This document shows, piece by piece, positions 1 to 8,977 of a stretch of DNA of 64,000 bases. The stretch comes from Pirellulaceae bacterium (GTDB lineage: Bacteria > Planctomycetota > Planctomycetia > Pirellulales > Pirellulaceae), in NCBI GenBank assembly GCA_026004795.1, contig BPJV01000006.1:289157-353156 (forward strand), in the 5' to 3' direction. Each line of letters begins with the position of its first letter. The stretch's first letter is position 1. Under the pieces are notes generated by a model. It ran no database searches. It was given only the letters and a program-made list of their open reading frames with translations, and had not been told where the DNA came from. The translations under genes and the position numbers were made by a program.

Positions 1-1334
<1,334 letters not shown>

Positions 1335-1670
1335 ATGCACCGAACCATTGTTTCCCATCATCGTGGCCGGCGCGGTTTTTCCTTGCTGGAGTTGTTGGCC
1401 GTGGTAACCATCCTGGGAGTGATCGCTGCCGTGGTGGTTCCGCGTATCACCACCTCCAAACGTGGCGCCCAGGAACAAGCCCACGCTCAAAACGTTGCTG
1501 AGATCAACAGCGCCATCGAACGTTGGTACTTCGAAAAAGGTACCTGGCCCCGTGCCGATCTGAGTGATATCGGTCGGGATCCGAACTACTTCCCCGACGG
1601 GATCCCCACCAACCCGATCACCGGCCAACGTTATCGCATGAACACTTCGACTCATCGGGTGCAAAAGTAG
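1335..1670 (+). CDS. Major pseudopilin-like protein (GspG type), copy 1
   Basis: Probable pilin-like subunit of a type II secretion or type IV pilus-like pseudopilus in the inner membrane/periplasm. The start at 1335 is chosen because AGGAG at 1322-1326 sits 8 nt upstream; this removes an upstream in-frame extension. The 111-residue product has a basic leader ending in RRG14, then FSLLELLAVVTILGVIAA, i.e. a prepilin peptidase site with Glu at +5 and a hydrophobic N-terminal helix. The C-terminal part has RADLSDIGRDPNYFPDGIP, which is repeated in the last gene of the cluster (11908-12282). It is shorter than typical GspG. First gene of the cluster. A prepilin peptidase gene is not in the window. 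Confidence 0.85.
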   Translation: MHRTIVSHHRGRRGFSLLELLAVVTILGVIAAVVVPRITTSKRGAQEQAHAQNVAEINSAIERWYFEKGTWPRADLSDIGRDPNYFPDGIPTNPITGQRYRMNTSTHRVQK

Positions 1671-1892
1671 TCGTCGGCCGCGCCGCGTGACCATTGCTAA
1701 ACATGGGCGGGATGAGAGATGTCGCAGGGAAAAGCTCCCGCTGGGCATTGCGGCTACAGCGTGATTGTCTTCCTCGGACGTTTTCTACGAGCAGACCGAA
1801 ACTCGCCCCCCGGTGAGGCGAGTTTCTCCACGCGGGAGCACGGCAATGGCGCGCATCCCCAGGAGGCAGCAGTTGGTTGGGAGCAAAAGAGG

Positions 1893-2387
1893 ATGATGGT
1901 ACCGCCGGTTCACTGCCAGCGACGATCTCTGCCTCGACGCCAGGCCGTCAGTCTACTGGAATTGCTGGCGGTGATGACGTTGATGGGCATCTTTGCGTCG
2001 GTCGCCACCATGCGACTGAGCCGAGATGTTTTCGGGGATACCGGCGCACGCAGTGAAGCGCGACGCCTCAGTACGGGAATGCTACAAGCCCAACGGGCTG
2101 CGGTCCGGACAGGAAAGCCGCACGTCGTCGTTTTTCACGGATCTCGCCACGATGTCGAGTCTTGGTCGATCTATCAAGAGGAGAATAACGGTCGCCGCAC
2201 TCTAGTGGACGGCCCTTACGAGATTCGGCCGGAGGTCGAGGTCTCCGTTGATCGTCAAGAAATCGTTTTCGATTTTGAAGGAAACGGGGTCCCCGGCGCG
2301 CAGGTGAACCTTGCCGGCCCCCATCGCCGTTGGCGAATCCAGGTCATGCCGCTGACAAGAATGATCGATTCGCGAGAGATGCCGTAA
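1893..2387 (+). CDS. Minor pseudopilin-like protein (GspH type)
   Basis: Prepilin-like protein of about 164 residues, probably a minor pseudopilin. The open frame extends upstream to 1719, but the prepilin leader and the purine-rich AAAAGAGG just before 1893/1896 favour a start here. The leader MMVPPVHCQRRSLPRRQA is followed by VSLLELLAVMTLMGIFAS: Glu is at +5 and the residue before the cleavage site is Ala18 rather than the usual Gly. The remainder (ARSEARRLSTGMLQAQRAAVRTGKP) resembles the GspH/FimT family. Its stop overlaps the next start by one base (TAATG), indicating translational coupling. Confidence 0.82.
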   Translation: MMVPPVHCQRRSLPRRQAVSLLELLAVMTLMGIFASVATMRLSRDVFGDTGARSEARRLSTGMLQAQRAAVRTGKPHVVVFHGSRHDVESWSIYQEENNGRRTLVDGPYEIRPEVEVSVDRQEIVFDFEGNGVPGAQVNLAGPHRRWRIQVMPLTRMIDSREMP

Positions 2388-2860
2388 TGAGTAGCCATCC
2401 TTTTCCTACTCGCTCCCGACAACGCCTACACCGTCGTCCGGGCCAAACGATGCTGGAGTTGGTGGCGGCGACCACCATCATCGCGGTCGCCTTGGTCCCC
2501 GCGCTGCGGCTGACCGGACGCGGCCTGGACAACCTGACGCGGATTGAACGTTTTGAGCTGGCCACGACCTGGGCGGCCAGTCTGATGGAGGAGGAGATGG
2601 CACGCACGGCGGCAACGTGGGATTTGACGGAACGTCTCGGCGACCTGGCACACTTGGGGAATCCCGAGCTCCGTTATCGAGTCTTGAAGTCGGACCGGGC
2701 CACTGCCGGTGGTATCCCGCAGGAATTGGCGGTCTTGGAAGTAACCGTGTGGCACGACCAGGATGGAGGCAGCGACTTGGATCCCGATGAACCACGCACT
2801 CAGTTTCACACCAAGCTCGCCAGAGTAGCATCGTATGAACGCAGGAACCCAACAGAATAA
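2387..2860 (+). CDS. Minor pseudopilin-like protein (GspI type)
   Basis: Prepilin-like protein of 157 residues. The ATG at 2387 overlaps the previous stop codon (TAATG). Basic leader ending RRPG19, then QTMLELVAATTIIAVALVPA with Glu24 at +5 and a hydrophobic helix, as in GspI/PilV-type proteins. The mature part contains ELATTWAASLMEEEMAR, like the helix of GspI. Position between GspH-like and GspJ-like genes supports the call. The next gene begins 26 nt before this one ends. Confidence 0.8.
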   Translation: MSSHPFPTRSRQRLHRRPGQTMLELVAATTIIAVALVPALRLTGRGLDNLTRIERFELATTWAASLMEEEMARTAATWDLTERLGDLAHLGNPELRYRVLKSDRATAGGIPQELAVLEVTVWHDQDGGSDLDPDEPRTQFHTKLARVASYERRNPTE

Positions 2861-3416
2861 CCCATCCCCGGCGAGGATCCTGCCACGCGGTAGACAGCGT
2901 CCGGGCGCATCGCGGCGCAACGGGGTGACGCTGCTGGAGCTGGTGATTGCCGCCAGTATGTTTGCCGTGGTGATGACCAGCCTCTCGCTGGTACTGCGCA
3001 CAGTGCGCGCTGCCTGGGAGACGAACGATAGCGATCTGGCAGCCATCCAGCACGCCCACGCTGTGGTGCGCCACTTCGTACGGCAAGCGCGAGAAGCCGT
3101 CGACGTGCCCCTGCTGGAGCCTCAAACCGTGCAATTGGTGTTCCGTGATGCCAGCACCCAGACCTGGTCGTATGTGGATAGCGGTCCCAGTAGTGACAAA
3201 GTGGTTCTCGTGCTGTACTCCAACACCCGCCAATCCGTGCCTATGGCCTATGGTATTGAGGACCTTTCATTTCGCGGTTTCCGCGCCGATGGGACCACAC
3301 CGGCCACCGCTTTGGACGAGGTCCAAGTGATCGAGATCACCGCCTCGGTAGCTTTACCGGGAAAGGCAAATCAGCGGGAGTCGGTGTCGAGCAAAGTGTG
3401 GATTCGATGTTGGTGA
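2835..3416 (+). CDS. Minor pseudopilin-like protein (GspJ type)
   Basis: Prepilin-like protein of 193 residues. Long basic leader ending ASRRNG30, then VTLLELVIAASMFAVVMTSL with Glu35 at +5. The middle and C-terminal parts (HAVVRHFVRQAREAV, AYGIEDLSFRGFRADG, VIEITASVALPGK) match the layout of the GspJ/PulJ family, whose members pack against GspI and GspK at the pseudopilus tip. The start overlaps the preceding gene; no strong ribosome-binding site is seen, consistent with coupling. Confidence 0.8.
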   Translation: MNAGTQQNNPSPARILPRGRQRPGASRRNGVTLLELVIAASMFAVVMTSLSLVLRTVRAAWETNDSDLAAIQHAHAVVRHFVRQAREAVDVPLLEPQTVQLVFRDASTQTWSYVDSGPSSDKVVLVLYSNTRQSVPMAYGIEDLSFRGFRADGTTPATALDEVQVIEITASVALPGKANQRESVSSKVWIRCW

Positions 3417-3424
3417 GGACTGCC

Positions 3425-3841
3425 ATGGTACACCCAAGCGATCGGCTACAAGGGCTGCTATACCGGGGAGGCACGCCACCGCGGCGCTACCGACGCGGGG
3501 CAGCTTTACTACTGGCGATTTTCGTCATGGCCGTCGTCAGTGCTCTGGCAGTGGCCATGGTCGATGCCCAGACGCTACGGTTCGCCGCGCTGCGCAATGC
3601 TCGTGACTGGGATCAAGCTCGTTACCTTGCCGAAGCCGGTTTGCAACACGCCTTTGCTCGTCTGGAAAAAGACTATGAACTGCGCCAACCCATCGGTCCC
3701 ATCGAATTCCCCGCGGGCAGCGACCATTACTACGCGGCGACCATCGACGACGGGCCCGACGGGACGGTGGTCGTACGCGCGGAAGGGACGGTCGGCGAGT
3801 TCTCGCGGGTACTTGTGGCAACCGTAAAGCAAGGAGGATGA
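3425..3841 (+). CDS. Short GspK/PilX-like pilin-associated protein
   Basis: Product of 138 residues. The start at 3425 is preferred because GTGAGGA at 3412-3418 lies 6 nt upstream; a start at 3407 is possible. The leader ends RRYRRG25, followed by AALLLAIFVMAVVSALAVAM. Position +5 is Leu, not Glu, as is usual for GspK tip pseudopilins. Then comes ARYLAEAGLQHAFARLE, typical of the PilX/GspK N-terminal region. It is far shorter than canonical GspK (roughly 300 residues) and lacks its large C-terminal domains, so it is closer to PilX in size. The stop overlaps an ATG (ATGATCATG). Confidence 0.72.
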   Translation: MVHPSDRLQGLLYRGGTPPRRYRRGAALLLAIFVMAVVSALAVAMVDAQTLRFAALRNARDWDQARYLAEAGLQHAFARLEKDYELRQPIGPIEFPAGSDHYYAATIDDGPDGTVVVRAEGTVGEFSRVLVATVKQGG

Positions 3842-3843
3842 TC

Positions 3844-5517
3844 ATGAATCGTGCCGCAACCCCGGAGCAATCAGCAACCACACAGCAGCGCGCACCTTCC
3901 CGCGAAGGATCGCTGGTGGGGACGCACGAGCCGGCCGAACGTCGGCGGAAGCCCGGGCGCAGGTGGTTTGGTCGCGAGCGTCGCGGTGGAGGGCAAGGTT
4001 ATGTAGGAATCGTCCTCACTCCGCAGCGAATATCGCTCGCCGTCGCTCGTCAGTGGCTCGGCAAAGCGACTCCCGAGGTAGTATTCGAGGAAGCACCGTT
4101 GCCGATGCCCAGTGCGCAGACCAGCGGCCAGTGGTGGCACGACGAACTCGGTCGATGCCTGCTCCGATTGGTCGAACGCCACCAATTGCATGGTCTGCCG
4201 GTGACCGTAGCCCTGGGCGGGCATCCGTGCGTGACGCGGTCCTGGTTCGGTGAGAATGCAGCGGTGGATGAAAACATTCGAGAGCTGACCACCCGCATCG
4301 ATCACTACCTTGCTCTCGGACGTGGCGAAAAGGTATTCGCCTATTGGGAACGAGCGGCCGACGCCAAACGGAAACGCGCATGGGTGACGATCGCCCACCG
4401 CGGGGTGGTGGAGGCTGTGGCCAAGGCCACCCAAGGGGCCGGCATGCGGCTGATCCACGTCCATCACACACTGCCCATGCTCTGCCATCTGATCGGCCGC
4501 GACAAGTTGGACGCTCAGGCCCCCGTGTTGATCGCTTTGGAAGAAGACGGCTACCAACAGTTGGCCATTTCCTTCAAGGGGCAACTTATCCTCGACTATC
4601 GCGCGCCGCACACCGATGACGGGACAAACCGAGCCAATGGAGTGGTGGAAACGATTCGGCTTCACCTCAAACGCCTGCGACGCTTCGCGGCGGCACAACT
4701 GCCGCGCGACTGTGGAGAACTAAGTCGGGTATGCGTCCTGTCACGCGACGAATTGCCCGCCAACATCGATCGCCAACTGCAAGAAGAGCTCAAATTGGAG
4801 TGGCTGCCATTTCCCCCCGACTCGTCTCCCTCGCAGGGAATCCCCCCACAGCGTGAACTCGTCGCTGCCGACAGGATCGTGGCGACTTCCATTGCCACCG
4901 AGGGTTTAGCGAACCTCGTTCCCATCAGTGCCAACTTGGCCGACTCGCTGAAGAGCAAGCTCGAGCTGAATTGGCGGCAAGTGGCAAGTTGGTGTTGGCC
5001 GGTAGCGGCCACGGTATTCCTGGCCGTGGCGATCCATGGCTACGCCTGGTACCGCCAGACGCGTGTGGAGGCCTTGGTGGAACAAATCGAGGAATTAGCA
5101 GCCGAGGAGCTGGCCCTGCGTGTCGCCGAGCATGAGTTCGAGCGCACCACCGACCAACTGCACCAGCTCCAGGAACTGCAGAAACAAGCCCGCAATCCTG
5201 GATGGGCGCAGTTGGTACGACTGCTCGGACGAGCCCTCCCGGACGGCGCTTGGGTGCAACAACTCACCATCGTCGACGACAACCGCTGGCAATTGCGTGC
5301 CGCCAGTCTTGCCGATGCTGCCGCGCACGTCTACATCGAGCGCCTGCAATCCACCGGAGCTTTTAGCGAGATCGCTCTGGAAAGTCTCCGCGAAACGGAG
5401 TGGAAATCGGGACCGGGTTTCGAATTCCAAGTGACCGGGAGACTGGTGGTGCCGCTTCCCCGCACGGCGACTTCCCATACCGCAGGTGTCAATTTAGAGA
5501 GGCGAGGGGCTTTATGA
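3844..5517 (+). CDS. PilM/GspL-like actin-fold protein fused to a PilN-like membrane domain
   Basis: Product of 557 residues, likely the inner-membrane assembly-platform component linking the cytoplasmic ATPase to the periplasm. AAGGAGG at 3831-3837 is 6 nt before the ATG at 3844, which favours it over the ATG at 3838. Residues ~1-45 are basic and low-complexity; ~50-360 look like a PilM/GspL cytoplasmic actin-like domain (GYVGIVLTPQRISLAVARQW, GLANLVPISANL). A single membrane helix follows (WCWPVAATVFLAVAIHGYAW, ~385-405), then a coiled coil (VEQIEELAAEELALR) and a PilN-like periplasmic domain (LLGRALPDGAWVQQLTI, ERLQSTGAFSEIALES). It overlaps the next gene by 4 nt (ATGA). Confidence 0.75.
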   Translation: MNRAATPEQSATTQQRAPSREGSLVGTHEPAERRRKPGRRWFGRERRGGGQGYVGIVLTPQRISLAVARQWLGKATPEVVFEEAPLPMPSAQTSGQWWHDELGRCLLRLVERHQLHGLPVTVALGGHPCVTRSWFGENAAVDENIRELTTRIDHYLALGRGEKVFAYWERAADAKRKRAWVTIAHRGVVEAVAKATQGAGMRLIHVHHTLPMLCHLIGRDKLDAQAPVLIALEEDGYQQLAISFKGQLILDYRAPHTDDGTNRANGVVETIRLHLKRLRRFAAAQLPRDCGELSRVCVLSRDELPANIDRQLQEELKLEWLPFPPDSSPSQGIPPQRELVAADRIVATSIATEGLANLVPISANLADSLKSKLELNWRQVASWCWPVAATVFLAVAIHGYAWYRQTRVEALVEQIEELAAEELALRVAEHEFERTTDQLHQLQELQKQARNPGWAQLVRLLGRALPDGAWVQQLTIVDDNRWQLRAASLADAAAHVYIERLQSTGAFSEIALESLRETEWKSGPGFEFQVTGRLVVPLPRTATSHTAGVNLERRGAL

Positions 5518-6149
5518 CGAACGAAACGAATTTGCATAGGATTTTGCTTCATCCGCGCCGATTCCACTTCATGATGGGCCTCAGTCTCGCCCTGGGAGCG
5601 TTCGTCGTTTGGCCAGCTTATCAACGCGTGGTGGACACGGCGCGACGTGAACGGACACTGCGCGAGGAGGCTGCTGCCATACGAGCAGCGGTGGCACGGA
5701 TTGAGCCGTTGCAGCATCGTACTGCGGCGTTACGGCAGCAAATTGATGAACAGTTTCACCCGATCGATGAGCCAACCGCGCACCGACTGCGGAGCGAATG
5801 CGTGAAACTGCTTTTTCAACATCATCTGGCCGGCGTTCAGATTCGGTTGGGTGAAGCCACGCGTGTTCCCTGGAAGGCCCATTTGAATCCGTGGAACACG
5901 GCGTCCGATGAGTCGCCACAAGAGGAGTCGCCGCGAAAGGAGACAGAGTTCGTATTGGTGGAGAGAAAATTAAACGTTTCCGCCGAAGGGAAACCGCACG
6001 ACGTCGATCGGCTACTGCACGCCTTGGAACAGATGCATCCATTTGCCAAGGCGACACGTTTGCAGATTCGCGACAAAGGGGAAACGGATTCGGTTGCCAT
6101 GGAGCTGGAGATGTCCCTGTTCGACTTGGAAAAGGATTCGGCCGGCTGA
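5514..6149 (+). CDS. PilO/GspM-like membrane protein
   Basis: Product of 211 residues, start coupled to the previous gene (ATGA overlap). A short cytoplasmic N-terminus is followed by one membrane helix (MMGLSLALGAFVVWPAY), a coiled coil (RRERTLREEAAAIRAAVARI, TAALRQQIDEQ) and a C-terminal ferredoxin-like region (ERKLNVSAEGKPHDVDRLLH, MELEMSLFDLEK). This matches PilO/GspM, which pairs with PilN/GspL in the assembly platform. Sequence similarity is weak by eye; position and topology carry the call. Confidence 0.68.
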   Translation: MTNETNLHRILLHPRRFHFMMGLSLALGAFVVWPAYQRVVDTARRERTLREEAAAIRAAVARIEPLQHRTAALRQQIDEQFHPIDEPTAHRLRSECVKLLFQHHLAGVQIRLGEATRVPWKAHLNPWNTASDESPQEESPRKETEFVLVERKLNVSAEGKPHDVDRLLHALEQMHPFAKATRLQIRDKGETDSVAMELEMSLFDLEKDSAG

Positions 6150-6210
6150 CCTATTTACCACACCGGTCACGTATCCCGTTGCCCCTGGGGTCTTGTCCAC
6201 GGAGGGACAT

Positions 6211-8205
6211 ATGAGAAATCATCCGTTAACCATCATCTGCTGGGTCGCCTGGCTGGTGCTCGGCGTCCACGCCTGGGGGCAAGCCCCGGCAGATAAAGCG
6301 CCCGCCGATGTTGGACCGCTGGTGCTGTCCGACGGTGTGACCACTGAGGCTACCTCTTCCCAAACGCCACCGAATCGGTCCCCAGTAGCGAAGTCTGAGG
6401 ATCCTACCGCCGCGCATCTGCAGTTGGAACGTCGCCTGACGATCGACTTGCGCGACGTGACGCTGTTGGAAGCGCTCTTTTCGGTCCGTGACCTGGCTGG
6501 CATCAATCTGGTGGTGGGAAATGAGGTCGAGGGTACCGTCAATGCGGCATTTACCGATGCTCCGCTGCGGCAGATCTTGGATACGTTGTTGATCCCGCGT
6601 GGTTATGGGTACCGCCTGGTCAGCGGCAGTGTGGTGATTATGACGCTGGAAGACTTAGGCAATCAGTTGCCCAGCATGCAGACACGCATCGTACCGCTGA
6701 TATGGAGCGATGCTACGCAGCTTGTCGACGTATTGGCTACCCTGCTGTCCCCTCAAGGCCACGTTCACGCGATCCCCAAGAGCAATGCATTGATGGTCGT
6801 GGAGTATGCCGAGCGCATGCCGGACCTGCTCACCCAGATCGAGACACTGGAAAACGCCGCGCGGGAATATGCCGAGGCGCAGCGGCAGCAAGAAGCGGCA
6901 GCCGCACGTGACCGTGCCCATTCGTCCGATGATGCCGCAGATCGTTCAGCCGACGGCGGCAGCGGGGCCGAGTTGGGAGGAACCGCAGCGACGGGCCGCG
7001 GGTCCTCGGCTGCGGCCAGTCCTCCGCCACTGTACGTGCAAGTCTTCGCCACGCAGTACGTCCCCGCCAACGTGCTCGTTGCCGGACTGCAACCGCTACT
7101 CGGTCCTACGGGAAGGTTGACCGCGCTGGACAGCGAGGACAAGATCGTGGCCCTGGACACGCCAGAAAACCTGGAACGCATCGCCCATGCGCTGGGAGAG
7201 CTCGATCGCCCGCGACAACAGGTTCGCATTTGGGCCCGGATCTACGACTGCGGCATCGAGGACTTGAAGACCGTCGGAGTCAATTTCAGTTCCGGCGTCA
7301 ACGGCTCGGCGATGACCGCCGATGGTACCCCGAATCACTCCATTAGTCTCGATACGGTTACCGCTACCTTGGCTTCACCAACCAACGGGGTGCTGACTCT
7401 CAGCACCATCAATCGCCTGGGAACGGTACGGTCGATCTTTCAGGCGCTGGAATCGGGCGACGACTCGCGTTTGTTGGCCGACCCCAACGTGGTGGTCATG
7501 AATCATGAGCAGGCGCAGATCAATATCGTCACCGAGGTCCCCTACCAACAACTCACCCAAGGACTCAATGGTGGTGAAATCGGCACGACTGCGTTTCGGG
7601 AAGCGGGGGTGCAGTTGACAGTAACGCCGCATATCGCCAACGACAACACGATCGCCATGGTGATCAATCCGACCTTCAGCCTGCTGACCGGATTCACCGA
7701 GACCGATAACGCGCCGATCATCGATCGTCGTGAGGCCCTGACGACGGTGCGCGTAGAGAACTTGACGACGATCGTCCTGGGCGGCTTGCGGCAACGAACG
7801 CGGATCGTGGAAAAAAAGGGAATTCCGGGCCTGAGCAAAGTTCCTTACCTGGGCCACCTCTTCCGGTACCGGCAGGATCAGGCTCGGGAAAGTGAGCTGC
7901 TCGTCTTCATCACGCCGGAACTTGTTGATTGGCAGTATACGGGGACGGCGCGGGAGCAGTGTGTGGCGGACCAACTCTACCATGCCTCGGAATCCTCGCC
8001 CACCAATCCCATACCGTTCGGCTACGAGGTGCTGATGGCCGAACGCCAGGCAGAGCGTCAGGCCCTTCATCCTTGTCAACACTGGACCGTACCGCGGCCG
8101 CTCGTCGTTCGACCGGGGGCGCCGCCCTCGGCTGCTTCACCCTGCGATCCGGCGACCAGCCAATCGATCCCCGTACCCGAAATAATTGGTGGACTCGATC
8201 CGTGA
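6211..8205 (+). CDS. Secretin (GspD/PilQ family)
   Basis: Outer-membrane secretin of 664 residues forming the exit channel. Start at 6211 has GGAGGG at 6201-6206. Signal peptide MRNHPLTIICWVAWLVLGVHA, then an N0-like domain (LTIDLRDVTLLEALFSVRDL, INLVVGNEVEGTVNAAFTDA) and N1-like domains (TRIVPLIWSDATQLVDVLAT, LQPLLGPTGRLTALDSEDKI). These are separated by an Ala/Gln- and Ser/Gly-rich linker at ~215-270. The C-terminal secretin domain has PNVVVMNHEQAQINIVTEVP, LTVTPHIANDNTIAM, TVRVENLTTIVLGGLRQ and VPYLGHLFRYR ending in ELLVFITPELV. A tail of about 95 residues follows. The N0-like domain suggests T2SS; several TonB/STN-type secretins of pili also have one. Confidence 0.9.
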   Translation: MRNHPLTIICWVAWLVLGVHAWGQAPADKAPADVGPLVLSDGVTTEATSSQTPPNRSPVAKSEDPTAAHLQLERRLTIDLRDVTLLEALFSVRDLAGINLVVGNEVEGTVNAAFTDAPLRQILDTLLIPRGYGYRLVSGSVVIMTLEDLGNQLPSMQTRIVPLIWSDATQLVDVLATLLSPQGHVHAIPKSNALMVVEYAERMPDLLTQIETLENAAREYAEAQRQQEAAAARDRAHSSDDAADRSADGGSGAELGGTAATGRGSSAAASPPPLYVQVFATQYVPANVLVAGLQPLLGPTGRLTALDSEDKIVALDTPENLERIAHALGELDRPRQQVRIWARIYDCGIEDLKTVGVNFSSGVNGSAMTADGTPNHSISLDTVTATLASPTNGVLTLSTINRLGTVRSIFQALESGDDSRLLADPNVVVMNHEQAQINIVTEVPYQQLTQGLNGGEIGTTAFREAGVQLTVTPHIANDNTIAMVINPTFSLLTGFTETDNAPIIDRREALTTVRVENLTTIVLGGLRQRTRIVEKKGIPGLSKVPYLGHLFRYRQDQARESELLVFITPELVDWQYTGTAREQCVADQLYHASESSPTNPIPFGYEVLMAERQAERQALHPCQHWTVPRPLVVRPGAPPSAASPCDPATSQSIPVPEIIGGLDP

Positions 8206-8445
8206 TCGGGACGGATGGTAGCGAGGATGCCGATTGAGTCGATGCTCCCCCCTCCAACTCAACCTCGGGGGCGGCCGCAGCCTTGGCATTTCTGTTGGTG
8301 GTGACCTAGGGTTTCTCGTCCCAATCTCGACGGATTCATCGTCCGCCTATTCCCATGGGACGCGGTTTCCGGCCGTCTGTGGAGCCAGGACGAACTGGTT
8401 GTCTAGGCCGATCCGTCCGTAGGTTAACCCCAGGAGTAGTCATCG

Positions 8446-8886
8446 ATGTCACCGCCGAACCATTCGATTTTGATTCTAGTGCACCATCGCTTGCTAGGGG
8501 AAATCCTGAGATTTCGGCTCGAACTTCTCGGCTGGCATGCGATCGTGGCCCATGACGAACCTGAGTTGGAAGAAGCGATCGCCAGCACAGTCCCCCACCT
8601 GCTGATCATCGATCTGGATATTCTCACCTGCGATCCGCTGTTGGTGATCGAACGTTTGTCGAGCGATGAAGTGTTGCATCGTATCCCCATCATGTGCATG
8701 TCCGCCGATGGGGACATGGATCGAGCAGAGAAGGCTTACCGGGCCGGCGCCCGCGAGTATCTGCTGATCCCGTTCGATCCGATCACGCTGGAGAGAAAGG
8801 TGGAAAAGCTCGTGGCCCGGTTCATGGAATCGTCAACCGCAGTGATCGAGGAGCCTGGAGATCGGTTCGAGCTGGTGGGCCAATGA
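8446..8886 (+). CDS. Degenerate response-regulator receiver protein
   Basis: Stand-alone CheY-like domain of 146 residues between the secretin and the ATPase. CAGGAG at 8431-8436 supports the start. The phospho-acceptor position is present (HLLIIDLDIL, Asp56) and Ser86 is at the Thr/Ser switch position (MCMSADG). The acidic pair that binds Mg2+ is replaced by His13-His14 (ILVHHRLLGE), and the invariant Lys before Pro-Phe is Ile108 (EYLLIPFDP). Without these residues ordinary phosphorylation is unlikely, so it probably acts as a docking or scaffold protein for the machine (inference). No output domain is present. Confidence 0.8.
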   Translation: MSPPNHSILILVHHRLLGEILRFRLELLGWHAIVAHDEPELEEAIASTVPHLLIIDLDILTCDPLLVIERLSSDEVLHRIPIMCMSADGDMDRAEKAYRAGAREYLLIPFDPITLERKVEKLVARFMESSTAVIEEPGDRFELVGQ

Positions 8887-8977
8887 CGGCGCCCTACGAC
8901 CGGGCTCTCTCCCCCGAGCAGAAGCAGCGTGGGGCGGCGCCGCGGCCGGCCAGGGCCCATCATGAGGAGTAGTGAAT

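Noticed and set aside
8234..8422. A 62-codon ORF between the secretin and receiver genes
   Set aside because: No protein-like features and no ribosome-binding site; judged non-coding.
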